In this document: piece by piece, positions 50,503 to 58,289 of the stretch
Layout of the letters: each line of letters starts with the position of its first letter
How positions within the stretch are numbered: the first letter of the stretch is position 1
Assembly (NCBI RefSeq): GCF_019977195.1
Contig: NZ_AP024643.1
Coordinates: 3,348,001-3,412,000 of the forward strand
Length of the DNA stretch: 64,000 nt
Reading direction: 5' to 3'
Source of the DNA: Arthrobacter sp. StoSoilA2
Lineage (GTDB): Bacteria; Actinomycetota; Actinomycetes; Actinomycetales; Micrococcaceae
Notes under the pieces: generated by a model
Told to the model about the DNA's origin: nothing
What the model saw: only the letters and a program-made list of their open reading frames with translations
Database searches by the model: none
Position numbers and translations under genes: made by a program

Positions 50503-51357
50503 TCAGGATTCCTCAACAAGGGCACGTTCCGTCGCGACGTCGAAGTCCGCCTTTGGCCATTCCAGGGACAAGCCCTCCAAGGCGTCCAAAAGCAACTGCT
50601 GGACAGCGATCCGCGCATACCACTTCTTGTTCGCCGGAACAACGTGCCATGGGGCGACGTCCGTGGAAGTCTTCGCAAAGGCCATGTTGTAGGCATCCAT
50701 GTAGTCATCCCAGAACGCCCGCTCCGCGAGATCGCCCCGGCTGTATTTCCAGTGCTTGCCGGGATCATCGAGCCGCGCCAGCAGGCGCTTCTTCTGCTCA
50801 TCCTCGCTGATGTTGAGCATGACCTTAACGATGGTGGTTCCCTGTTGGGCCAGCCTGGACTCGAAATCGTTGATAGCGGCGTAGCGCCGTTCCAATTCCG
50901 CGGAGTCCGCCCATGCGTGGACGCGGTGGATCAGGACGTCCTCATAATGTGAGCGGTCAAAGACTCCCACCATCCCAGCAGCGGGTGACTCTTTCTCGAT
51001 CCGCCACAGAAAGTCGTGCGACTTTTCCTCATCAGTGGGTGCCTTGAATGCCTTCAGCTGGACACCCTGTGGATCCATTGCGCCCACGACGTGGCTGACG
51101 ATGCCGCCCTTCCCGGCAGTGTCCATGGCCTGAAGTATCAGCAGGAGCCGCTTGTTGCTCCCGAACTTCCCCTCTGCGAAGAGCTTTTCCTGAAGTTCTG
51201 CGAGCCTGGCGTCCTGTGCAGCCAACAAGGACTTGCCGTCGGCCTTTGTTCCGGCGTAGCCAGGCGTGGCCTGGGGATCCACGCCGGCCAACGAAAAACC
51301 CGGCCCAACCTTCAGCACCTTGGCTGGACTCTCGGCGAACTCCACTGCAACGGGCAT
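50503..51357 (-). CDS. Polyphosphate kinase 2 (PPK2 family)
   Basis: About 284 aa from ATG 51357 (AAAGG upstream). Class I-type PPK2: Walker A MDTAGKGG (78-85), lid-region FKAPTDEEKSHDFLWR (near 101-116), Walker B VGVFDRSHYEDVLIHRV. Uses polyphosphate to phosphorylate nucleoside mono- or diphosphates; whether AMP, ADP or GDP is preferred cannot be told. Convergent with xseB; it lies 51 bp after the aminotransferase gene on the same strand. Confidence 0.9.
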   Translation of the reverse strand: MPVAVEFAESPAKVLKVGPGFSLAGVDPQATPGYAGTKADGKSLLAAQDARLAELQEKLFAEGKFGSNKRLLLILQAMDTAGKGGIVSHVVGAMDPQGVQLKAFKAPTDEEKSHDFLWRIEKESPAAGMVGVFDRSHYEDVLIHRVHAWADSAELERRYAAINDFESRLAQQGTTIVKVMLNISEDEQKKRLLARLDDPGKHWKYSRGDLAERAFWDDYMDAYNMAFAKTSTDVAPWHVVPANKKWYARIAVQQLLLDALEGLSLEWPKADFDVATERALVEES

Positions 51358-51408
51358 GGCTTGCCTTTCTGCCTGACGCGACCTCGTGACGCGGCCATGC
51401 ACCACAGG

Positions 51409-52629
51409 CTAGTTCCCGGGGTACCTCGACAGGAAGTCCGCCATGCGGCCAATTGCCTCTTCAATGTCCTTGACGTTGGGCAATGTCACCATCCGGAAGT
51501 GGTCCGGCCGCACCCAGTTGAAGGCACGTCCGTGGGACACCAGGATCTTCTGCTCCTTCAGCAGGTCCAGGACGAACTTCTCATCATCCCGGATGTGGTA
51601 AACCTCTGGATCCAGCCTGGGGAACAGGTAGAGGGCACCCCTGGCCTGCTGCGTGCTGACACCCGGGATCGCGTTCAGGAGGTCATACGCTTTGTTGCGC
51701 TGCTCCAGGAGCCTGCCACCGGGAAGGATGAGATCGTTGATGCTCTGGTAGCCGCCAAGCGCTGTTTGTATGGCGTGCTGTGCCGGGACGTTGGCGCACA
51801 ACCGCATATTGGCCAGCAGGTTGATGCCTTCAAGGTAATCGGCAGCATCCTTCTTGGGACCGGAAATGGCCATCCAGCCGGCGCGGTAGCCACAAACGCG
51901 GTAGGCCTTGGACAAGCCACTGAACGTCAGGCACAGGACGTCGTCGCCGGTCAGTCCGGCAAGGTTCACGTGGACAGCGTCTTCGTAGAGGATTTTCTCG
52001 TAAATTTCATCGGCAAACAGGACCAGGCCATGCTTCTCGGCCAAAGCAACGATCTGCTTGAGCGTGTCCTCGGGGTAGACGGCGCCCGTGGGGTTGTTCG
52101 GATTGATGACCACGATGCCCTTGGTCCGCGGCGTGATCTTGGACTCCAGGTCCTCCAGATCAGGTTGCCATCCCGACTCCTCATCACAGAGGTAGTGGAC
52201 GGGCCGGCCGCCGGCCAGGGCAACGGAAGCCGTCCACAGGGGGTAGTCCGGCGTGGGAATCAGCACTTCATCGCCATCTTCGAGGAGGGCCATGAGGGAC
52301 ATGGTGATGAGTTCGCTGACCCCATTGCCGAGGTAGATGTCATCAACGTGGATGTTCTGGATTCCGCGGGTCTGGTAGTACTGCGAGACGGCCGTCCGGG
52401 CCGAGAATATGCCGCGGGAGTCGCTGTAGCCCTGGGCATTGGGCAGGTGGCGGATCATGTCCACCAAAATGGCGTCAGGCGCTTCAAAGCCGAAGGGAGC
52501 CGGGTTTCCGATGTTCAGTTTGAGGATCCGGTGACCCTCTGCCTCCATCTGCTGGGCGGCCTGAAGAATCGGTCCACGGATGTCGTAAAGGACATTATGA
52601 AGCTTGGTGGACTGCTTGAAATTCGCCAT
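51409..52629 (-). CDS. alaA: PLP-dependent aminotransferase (alanine transaminase type)
   Basis: A 406-aa class I aminotransferase: LNIGNPAPFGFEAP near 38, YSDSRGIFSAR, NPNNPTGAVYP (near 175), DEIYEKILYE, the PLP lysine in FSGLSKAYRVCGYRAGW (near 247) and a final Arg segment HFRMVTLPN. It is closest in pattern to AlaA of E. coli and Rv0337c of M. tuberculosis, which transaminate glutamate and pyruvate; exact substrate uncertain. Confidence 0.87.
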   Translation of the reverse strand: MANFKQSTKLHNVLYDIRGPILQAAQQMEAEGHRILKLNIGNPAPFGFEAPDAILVDMIRHLPNAQGYSDSRGIFSARTAVSQYYQTRGIQNIHVDDIYLGNGVSELITMSLMALLEDGDEVLIPTPDYPLWTASVALAGGRPVHYLCDEESGWQPDLEDLESKITPRTKGIVVINPNNPTGAVYPEDTLKQIVALAEKHGLVLFADEIYEKILYEDAVHVNLAGLTGDDVLCLTFSGLSKAYRVCGYRAGWMAISGPKKDAADYLEGINLLANMRLCANVPAQHAIQTALGGYQSINDLILPGGRLLEQRNKAYDLLNAIPGVSTQQARGALYLFPRLDPEVYHIRDDEKFVLDLLKEQKILVSHGRAFNWVRPDHFRMVTLPNVKDIEEAIGRMADFLSRYPGN

Positions 52630-52686
52630 TCATCAAATATGCCACACCGGTGATGGACTTCAGTTGAGACTTAACTCACAGATACG

Positions 52687-52730
52687 ACGACGGCGGTGAC
52701 AGACCCGCACGGGTCCGCCACCGCCGTCGT
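52687..52730. terminator. Hairpin between alaA promoter and opu operon end
   Basis: Outer stem 52687-52698 with 52719-52730 (12 bp) plus an inner stem GACCCG-CA-CGGGTC, 20 bp after the binding-protein stop. It ends the compatible-solute operon (minus strand). Confidence 0.85.
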
Positions 52731-52749
52731 ACGCGGTTTACGTCAGGCG

Positions 52750-53709
52750 CTACTTAACGATGCCCTTGTCTTTCAGCCATGCGGCCGCGGCATCCTTGGG
52801 GCTTTGCTTCTGGTCCCCGCTGACTGCCCGGTTCAGGTCCACAAGGTCATCGGTTGTCAGGATCCTGGACACATTGTTGAGCGCGTCCTTGGCCTTGTCC
52901 GTCATTTTGGCCTTGTTGTAGAGCGGCAATACCTGCTGGGCCTTGAAGTTGTTCTTGGGGTCTTCCAGAACCACGAGGTCGTTGTCAGCGATTGACGGTG
53001 TGGTGGTGTAGATGTCGGCCACCTGGACCTTGTCCTCCAACAGTGCCTGGAGCGTCAGGTTCCCGCCGCCGTCGTTGAATGGCTGAAGGCCCTTGAGCTC
53101 GCAGTTGTAGTTCTTCTTCAGCCCGGGGAAGCCGTAAGCACGGGTCTCGAACGTTGCCGGGGCCGCCATCGTGAAGTCCTTGCAGACCTTGGCGAGGTCC
53201 TCAATGGACTTGAGCTGGTACTTTTCGGCAGTGGCCTTGGTGACCACCATGGCGTCCTTGGACTCCGCCTTTGCCGGATCAAGCACCGCCAATCCCTCCG
53301 GAAGCTTGCCAGGAAGCGCCTTGTACACGTCCTCAGCCGAGACCTCCGTGGCCTCTGGATCAACATAGGAGAGCAGGTTGCCGGAGTAGTCCGGGACGAG
53401 GTCCACGGACCCGTCCTGGACAGCCTTGAAGTAGATTTCGCGCGAGCCGATGTTCGGCTTGGTAGTGGCCGTGACACCGGCCGCGTTCAGGGCGCCCGCA
53501 TAGACCTCGCCAATCACCTGGCTCTCTGGAAAGTCGGCCGATCCAACCACAAGCGGCCCACTGGATCCGCTGGACCCACCGGGAGCAGAAGTGGACGGGG
53601 TGGCCAAAGGGCTGCCGCCGCACGCGCTCAAGGCGAGGGCCACACCGACGCCGGCCGCGAGGCCGCCGAGTCCACGGCGCGTAAGGGTCATGGGAACGGA
53701 ATTTTTCAT
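52750..53709 (-). CDS. Compatible-solute (betaine/choline) binding lipoprotein
   Basis: A 319-aa OpuAC/ProX-type binding protein: lipobox LSAC (Cys near 30), a Ser/Gly/Pro linker, then VVGSADFPESQVIGEVYAGALNAAG (near 54-78), DLVPDYSGNLLSYVDP and QVADIYTTTPSIADNDLVVL. Aromatic cage residues cannot be assigned by eye. Last gene of the ATPase-permease-permease-SBP operon; its ATG overlaps the preceding permease by 4 bp. Confidence 0.9.
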   Translation of the reverse strand: MKNSVPMTLTRRGLGGLAAGVGVALALSACGGSPLATPSTSAPGGSSGSSGPLVVGSADFPESQVIGEVYAGALNAAGVTATTKPNIGSREIYFKAVQDGSVDLVPDYSGNLLSYVDPEATEVSAEDVYKALPGKLPEGLAVLDPAKAESKDAMVVTKATAEKYQLKSIEDLAKVCKDFTMAAPATFETRAYGFPGLKKNYNCELKGLQPFNDGGGNLTLQALLEDKVQVADIYTTTPSIADNDLVVLEDPKNNFKAQQVLPLYNKAKMTDKAKDALNNVSRILTTDDLVDLNRAVSGDQKQSPKDAAAAWLKDKGIVK

Positions 53710-54452
53710 GGTGTACCTCCTTGAACGGCAGCCGCGGCGGGAGCTGCGGCTGTGAGATCGTCGGCCGCCGTGTGGCGTCCGCTTGAGTCGAGGGTGAGGC
53801 CGGGCGGGAGGACCAGCCTCTGCAGGGCGGCCAGAACGAGGTCCACCGCAATGGCAAGGGCAGCGATCAGCAGCGATCCACCAAGCATCCGCGGAAAGTC
53901 CTGCAGGACAAGCCCATCGAATAAATACCGTCCCAGGCCACCCAGCGGCAAGTACGCAACTACCGAAACGGTTGCAATCACTTGCAAAACAGCTGTCCGG
54001 ATGCCACCGAACATCACCAGGAGCCCATTGGGGAGCTCAACACGGAACAGGATCTGAAGCTCCGTCATGCCCATGGCCCGGGCTCCGTCCACCACCGTGG
54101 CATCCACGCTGGAGATACCCGCATACGTCCCCGCAAGCAATGGTGGAACCGTGAGGATCACCAGGGCCCACACCGGCGGCATCAAACCGCTGCCGGCCAA
54201 CAAGGCAAAGAGGACCAGCAGACCCAGAGTGGGCAGGGCCCGCAGGGCGCCCGCAATGGCCACGGCAACCACCCTGCCGCGTCCCGTGTGGCCAATGTAA
54301 AGACCCACAGGTACTGCAATGGCCGCAGCGATGAGGAGCACCAGCCCGCTGTACTGCAGATGCTCGGACAGCCGCGTGGGGATGCCTCCGCTTCCCGTCC
54401 AATGAATGGGATCCGTCAACCACGCAATGGTGTCCGTAAAAACGTTGCTCAT
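53706..54452 (-). CDS. Compatible-solute ABC transporter permease 2
   Basis: A 248-aa OpuC-type permease with about six helices: YSGLVLLIAAAIAVPVGLYIGH near 34-55, LRALPTLGLLVLFALL near 73-88, and the ATPase-contact segment GARAMGMTELQILFRVELPNGLLVMFGGI (near 124-152). Overlaps both neighbours by 4 bp. Forms a heterodimer with the other permease. Confidence 0.9.
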   Translation of the reverse strand: MSNVFTDTIAWLTDPIHWTGSGGIPTRLSEHLQYSGLVLLIAAAIAVPVGLYIGHTGRGRVVAVAIAGALRALPTLGLLVLFALLAGSGLMPPVWALVILTVPPLLAGTYAGISSVDATVVDGARAMGMTELQILFRVELPNGLLVMFGGIRTAVLQVIATVSVVAYLPLGGLGRYLFDGLVLQDFPRMLGGSLLIAALAIAVDLVLAALQRLVLPPGLTLDSSGRHTAADDLTAAAPAAAAVQGGTP

Positions 54453-55192
54453 GCCGATGCACCCGGATCCGGCCGTACTGGGGCGTGGGGCAGGTGTGGT
54501 CCGGTTTTCGGTTCAGTGAGCAAGGCGGTGCCGTTCTTGCGTTCGCCCGTGCCGCCGCCTGCCGCCCGTGTCCACGGAGTCAGGAGACGCTCCAGCACCA
54601 CAAGGACTGCATCCATCAGCAAGGCGAGGATAAGGATGGCGATGATGCCAACCACTACTTCGGTGACGAAGGTCCTCTGCAAACCATCGGTGAACAGGAT
54701 TCCGAGGTTGCCGACTCCCAACAGGGCAGCAACGCTGACCAGCGAGATGTTGCTGACTGACACGACGCGGAGCCCGGCGAAAAGGACCGGCAGTGACAGC
54801 GGGAGGTCCACCTGGAAGAAGCGGGCCGAGGGCTTGAAGCCCATGGCCACGGCAGCGTTGCGGAGATCGTCGTCAACGGAGTCGAACGCATCCATGGCGG
54901 CACGGACCAGCAAGGCCACCGCATAGATCGTCAAGGCGACCACGACGTTGAGGGGATCCAGGATCCGCGTGCCCAGGATGGTGGGCAGGATGATGAAAAG
55001 CGCCAGGGACGGGATGGTGTAGAGCAAGGACGTCGCCGTGGCCACCACAGACCTCAGGGTACTGTTCCGCCGGGCGAGCTGCGCCAGGGGAATTGAGATC
55101 ACCAGCCCAAGCAGCATCGGGATGAGTGCGAGCACAAGGTGCTGGCCGGCCAAGCCGAGAACCAGGCCAATGTTCGCCAGGAACCACTCCAT
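54449..55192 (-). CDS. Compatible-solute ABC transporter permease 1
   Basis: A 247-aa OpuC-type permease: HLVLALIPMLLGLVISIPLAQLARR near 18-42, ATSLLYTIPSLALFIILPTILG near 53-74, and the ATPase-contact segment LRNAAVAMGFKPSARFFQVDLPLSLPVLFAGLR (near 109-141). Its ATG shares one base with the stop of the ATPase gene (TGATG). Confidence 0.9.
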   Translation of the reverse strand: MEWFLANIGLVLGLAGQHLVLALIPMLLGLVISIPLAQLARRNSTLRSVVATATSLLYTIPSLALFIILPTILGTRILDPLNVVVALTIYAVALLVRAAMDAFDSVDDDLRNAAVAMGFKPSARFFQVDLPLSLPVLFAGLRVVSVSNISLVSVAALLGVGNLGILFTDGLQRTFVTEVVVGIIAILILALLMDAVLVVLERLLTPWTRAAGGGTGERKNGTALLTEPKTGPHLPHAPVRPDPGASA

Positions 55193-56286
55193 CAGGTGGC
55201 GTCCTCCCTGTGGCGGCGGACTTCCTCGATCAGGGCAAGGACTTCCGGCGCCTTCAAGACCCCGGCTACCCTGCCGTCGTCGTCCACGGCAACGCCCAAT
55301 CCCGATGGCGAGGACAACGCCGAATCCAGCGCCCGGCGCAAAGTGTCTCCCTTATGGAAGAGGGAACCTCCGGGGACCAGCCCGGCACCGTCCCGGGGTG
55401 AGGACCACCCGAGGGGACGTGATTCGTCGTCCACCACCAGCGCCCACTCCCCCGAACGGCGTCCGGCGTTTTGGCCCTCGGTTTGTCCCACCATGGTGAC
55501 GGGGTGGAGTCTCACGGAGTCGGCGACGTCGAAGGCAAGGTGGCGGAAACCACGGTCCCTGCCCACGAAGGAGGCCACAAAATCGTTGGCCGGTGCCCGC
55601 AGGATTTCTTCCGGGGCGGCATACTGGGCAAGCTTGCCGCCAATAGCAAAGACTGCCACTTTGTCGCCCAACACCGTGGCCTCGTCAATATCATGCGTGA
55701 CAAACACGATGGTTTTAGCCAGCTCGCGCTGCAGGCGCAGGAGTTCCTGCTGGAGTTCATCGCGGACCACCGGGTCAACGGCGCTGAAGGGCTCGTCCAT
55801 CAGAAGCACCGGCGGGTCGGCTGCGAGCGCGCGTGCCACTCCCACGCGCTGCTGCTGACCGCCTGACAGTTGCGAGGGATACCGTTTGCCGAGCACCGAA
55901 GCCAGCCCAACGACGTCGAGAAGTTCTGCGGCACGTTTGCGCGCATCCGCTTTGGATACGCCGTTGAGCCGCGGAACCGTAGCGATGTTATCCAAAACGG
56001 ACCGGTGCGGAAGCAGCCCGGAGGACTGCATGACATAGCCCATGGAGCGGCGAAGCTGCGCTGCCGGCACTGTGGAGACATCCTTGCCTGCCACCGTGAT
56101 GGTGCCCGAACTTGGTTCCACCATGCGGTTGATCATGCGCAGGGACGTCGTTTTGCCACAGCCCGAGGGACCGACGAGGACGGTGATGGCCCCCTTGTCG
56201 ATGGACATGGTCAGGTTGTCGACGGCCGGCTGGCCGCCTTGGTATTGCTTGGTCACGCTCTGGAACTCAATCATGGCTTCTGCCAT
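55192..56286 (-). CDS. Compatible-solute ABC transporter ATP-binding protein
   Basis: About 364 aa from ATG 56286 (a second ATG at 56274 is possible); the open frame to 56457 would overlap rsgA and is not conserved. Walker A GPSGCGKTT (near 39), QSSGLLPHRSVLDNI, LSGGQQQRVGVARAL, LLMDEPFSAVDPVVRDELQ, THDIDEA. The C-terminus (about 265-350) looks like a single CBS-like module ending LGVAVDDDGRVAGVLKAPEVLALIEEV. It heads the operon and should import glycine betaine, choline or carnitine under osmotic stress. Confidence 0.9.
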   Translation of the reverse strand: MAEAMIEFQSVTKQYQGGQPAVDNLTMSIDKGAITVLVGPSGCGKTTSLRMINRMVEPSSGTITVAGKDVSTVPAAQLRRSMGYVMQSSGLLPHRSVLDNIATVPRLNGVSKADARKRAAELLDVVGLASVLGKRYPSQLSGGQQQRVGVARALAADPPVLLMDEPFSAVDPVVRDELQQELLRLQRELAKTIVFVTHDIDEATVLGDKVAVFAIGGKLAQYAAPEEILRAPANDFVASFVGRDRGFRHLAFDVADSVRLHPVTMVGQTEGQNAGRRSGEWALVVDDESRPLGWSSPRDGAGLVPGGSLFHKGDTLRRALDSALSSPSGLGVAVDDDGRVAGVLKAPEVLALIEEVRRHREDAT

Positions 56287-56383
56287 ACCCGGGCCTATCT
56301 TCGGCGGACGATCTTCACCCAGCGTAGCCAGCACCACCGACGATGTCAGCGACGCCACGTATTCCGTAATGAATCGGCAATGT

Positions 56384-57571
56384 TCAGCGTTTGCGTCGTT
56401 TGCCGCCCTTTGCTGCGCGTTCCTGGGCTTGATCGTGCCGGTGTCTTTCCGCGGCACGCTGTCCCCTGTCCGCCGACATCACCTTTTGATGCCATTCGCG
56501 CTGATAGGCCCGCCTGGCTGCGGCATCGTGTTTCCGGTTCAGGGCCGCCAGTTCGCGTTGCAGTTTGAGGTAGCTGCCCCACCGGCGCTCGTCCAGGGTT
56601 CCGTCGGCGAGCGCCTCCAACACGGCGCACCCCGGCTCGGCTTGGTGGGAGCAATCGGCGAAGCGGCATCCGGCGAACAGCCCCTCAAGGTCGCCGAACA
56701 TCTCCTCCATTCCGTCTTCGGCGTCGAACAGCCCAAAGCCACGGACACCTGGAGTGTCCATGAGCACGGCACCGCCTGCCAGCGGCACCAGTTCCCGGGA
56801 GGTGGTGGTATGCCGCCCCTTGCCGTCACCGGCACGCACCTCACCCGTTGCCTGGAGATCGCGTCCGGCGAGGGCGTTGATGAGCGTGGATTTGCCGGCA
56901 CCCGAAGGGCCGAGCAGCACCAGCGTGGCCCCGTCCGGGATGTGCTGCCTGAGGTCCTCGATGCCGTCGCCCTGCTCTGCGGAGGTGGTGACCACCTCCA
57001 CGCCGGCAGCCTGGAGGATGACTTCACCTACGACGTCGTCTGCCAGGTCCGCCAGGTCGGCTTTGGTAATGACGACCAGCGGAGTTGCGCCGGAATCCCA
57101 TGCGGCCACGAGCGTCCGCTCCAGCCGGTTATGGGTAAGAGGCCGGTCCACGGGAACCACTACCGCCACGATGTCGATGTTGCTGCCCAGGATTTGTTCT
57201 TCGGAGGATGCCTCGAAAGCGCGCTTTCGGCTCAGGGCCGAATGCCGGGGAAGAACCTCGACGACGGATGGCTCACCGGCGCCGTTATGCCCCAGCCACA
57301 CCCAGTCCCCGGTGGCGGGCACCAAACCATGCCCGGGATAGGGAAGATGGAGCAGGCCGCTGCTTGAGGCTACGAGCACACGGTTCCTGTCGAGGCGGAC
57401 CACCCGTGCCGGAGTGTTGACGCTGGTGTGGCCGTCCGTAGCGGGATTGGTGCGGAAGAGTTCAGCGGTGCTTTCGGTATAGCCGTAGTCTGTTGGGCCT
57501 TGGAGACGGTGGCCGTCGACTGCGTCGCTGAAACTGTTTTTTGGGTCGCTTGAAGAAGCGTTAGTATTCAC
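56384..57571 (-). CDS. rsgA: Ribosome small-subunit GTPase RsgA
   Basis: A 395-aa circularly permuted GTPase: an N-terminal OB fold (about 50-115), then G4 TKAD (169-172), P-loop GPSGAGKST (221-229), G3 DTPG and the C-terminal zinc-binding CRFADCSHQAEPGC. It checks 30S maturation. The last ~45 residues are Arg/Lys/His-rich, an extension that may bind rRNA. GTG start with AGAGG upstream. A 30-codon ORF with a very strong SD lies 30 bp upstream. Confidence 0.94.
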   Translation of the reverse strand: MNTNASSSDPKNSFSDAVDGHRLQGPTDYGYTESTAELFRTNPATDGHTSVNTPARVVRLDRNRVLVASSSGLLHLPYPGHGLVPATGDWVWLGHNGAGEPSVVEVLPRHSALSRKRAFEASSEEQILGSNIDIVAVVVPVDRPLTHNRLERTLVAAWDSGATPLVVITKADLADLADDVVGEVILQAAGVEVVTTSAEQGDGIEDLRQHIPDGATLVLLGPSGAGKSTLINALAGRDLQATGEVRAGDGKGRHTTTSRELVPLAGGAVLMDTPGVRGFGLFDAEDGMEEMFGDLEGLFAGCRFADCSHQAEPGCAVLEALADGTLDERRWGSYLKLQRELAALNRKHDAAARRAYQREWHQKVMSADRGQRAAERHRHDQAQERAAKGGKRRKR

Positions 57572-57601
57572 GTTTGGTACCTCTGCTGAGGCCCCGGCCG
57601 C

Positions 57602-57694
57602 CTAGCTTTGGCAGGCTGATGCCGGGACAGGAATGGTGGTGTGATGACGGTGCGCCGCGCGTGAGTGCGGGGCGCGCAGGATTATGGCAATCAT
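57602..57694 (-). CDS. Small ORF (30 aa) upstream of rsgA, candidate leader peptide
   Basis: ATG 57694 to TAG 57602-57604, 30 residues beginning MIAIILRAPH and containing four His (H10, H15, H17, H18) and one Cys. It is preceded by TGAGGAGGTGG with 5-6 nt to the ATG, close to an ideal actinobacterial SD and stronger than the rsgA SD. A TACGCT about 60 nt upstream (minus strand) is a possible -10. The rsgA GTG follows 30 bp after its stop. Likely a translated leader or microprotein; the His-rich stretch suggests possible codon-dependent control, which is inference. Confidence 0.55.
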   Translation of the reverse strand: MIAIILRAPHSRAAHRHHTTIPVPASACQS

Positions 57695-57796
57695 CAGTTC
57701 CACCTCCTCAGCATCCGGGCCGGCAGCTGGAGGGCCGGCAACGTTCTACAGCGTAGCCAAGCCACTGGGCCTTTGGCTAGGTCTTTTGGGAGGCCT

Positions 57797-58249
57797 TTAG
57801 TCGAGCTTCCCGTCGGCTGGCCGCTCATTGTGCAGACGTAGTGCCACGTCCACCAGGGAGACCCGGTTGAGTTTGCCGATATCTTCCAGGGGAATCCACG
57901 CCGCATGGGTAGTGCTGCCATCCACCTCGTGCGTCAGCTCGCCACCGACGATCGTGGCCTCGTAGACCAGCCGGAGCGCCTGGAAGTCCCGCAGCGTACC
58001 GTCCTGCCCGGCTTCCGCGGGCCAGTGTCCGACGTCGATGCCCAGCATGCGATCGATGCGGGCCTCATAACCGGTTTCTTCATAGACCTCGCGGCGGCAT
58101 CCGTCCACGGGATGCTCCGCAAGGTCCAGGCCCCCGCCCGGCAGCGTCCAGCCTTCTTTGCCGTCCTGCTTCCAGTAGGCGAGAAGAATCCGGTCCTCCT
58201 GAATGATGATGGCGTAAGCGGCAGGGCGGGTGTCGAACTCCAGGGTCAT
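57797..58249 (-). CDS. NUDIX hydrolase
   Basis: A 150-aa protein with the complete Nudix box GGLDLAEHPVDGCRREVYEETGY (G39 to about 61; pattern GX5EX7REVXEEXG). Hydrolyses a nucleoside diphosphate linked to another group; substrate unknown. TAAGCT 6 nt before the ATG suggests a leaderless mRNA. A 102-bp gap separates it from the small ORF and rsgA. Confidence 0.9.
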   Translation of the reverse strand: MTLEFDTRPAAYAIIIQEDRILLAYWKQDGKEGWTLPGGGLDLAEHPVDGCRREVYEETGYEARIDRMLGIDVGHWPAEAGQDGTLRDFQALRLVYEATIVGGELTHEVDGSTTHAAWIPLEDIGKLNRVSLVDVALRLHNERPADGKLD

Positions 58250-58255
58250 GGTGCC

Positions 58256-58261
58256 AGCTTA
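58256..58261 (-). promoter_or_regulatory. -10 element of the NUDIX gene
   Basis: TAAGCT on the minus strand, 6 nt before the ATG at 58249; predicted leaderless. Confidence 0.5.
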
Positions 58262-58289
58262 GTAGGCAGCTACTTCCAGCCGGTCTGCA

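Noticed and set aside
56287..56457. Longer N-terminus for the compatible-solute ATPase
   Set aside because: It overlaps the 3' end of rsgA and does not resemble an ABC protein; the conserved domain begins at MIEFQSVTKQY.
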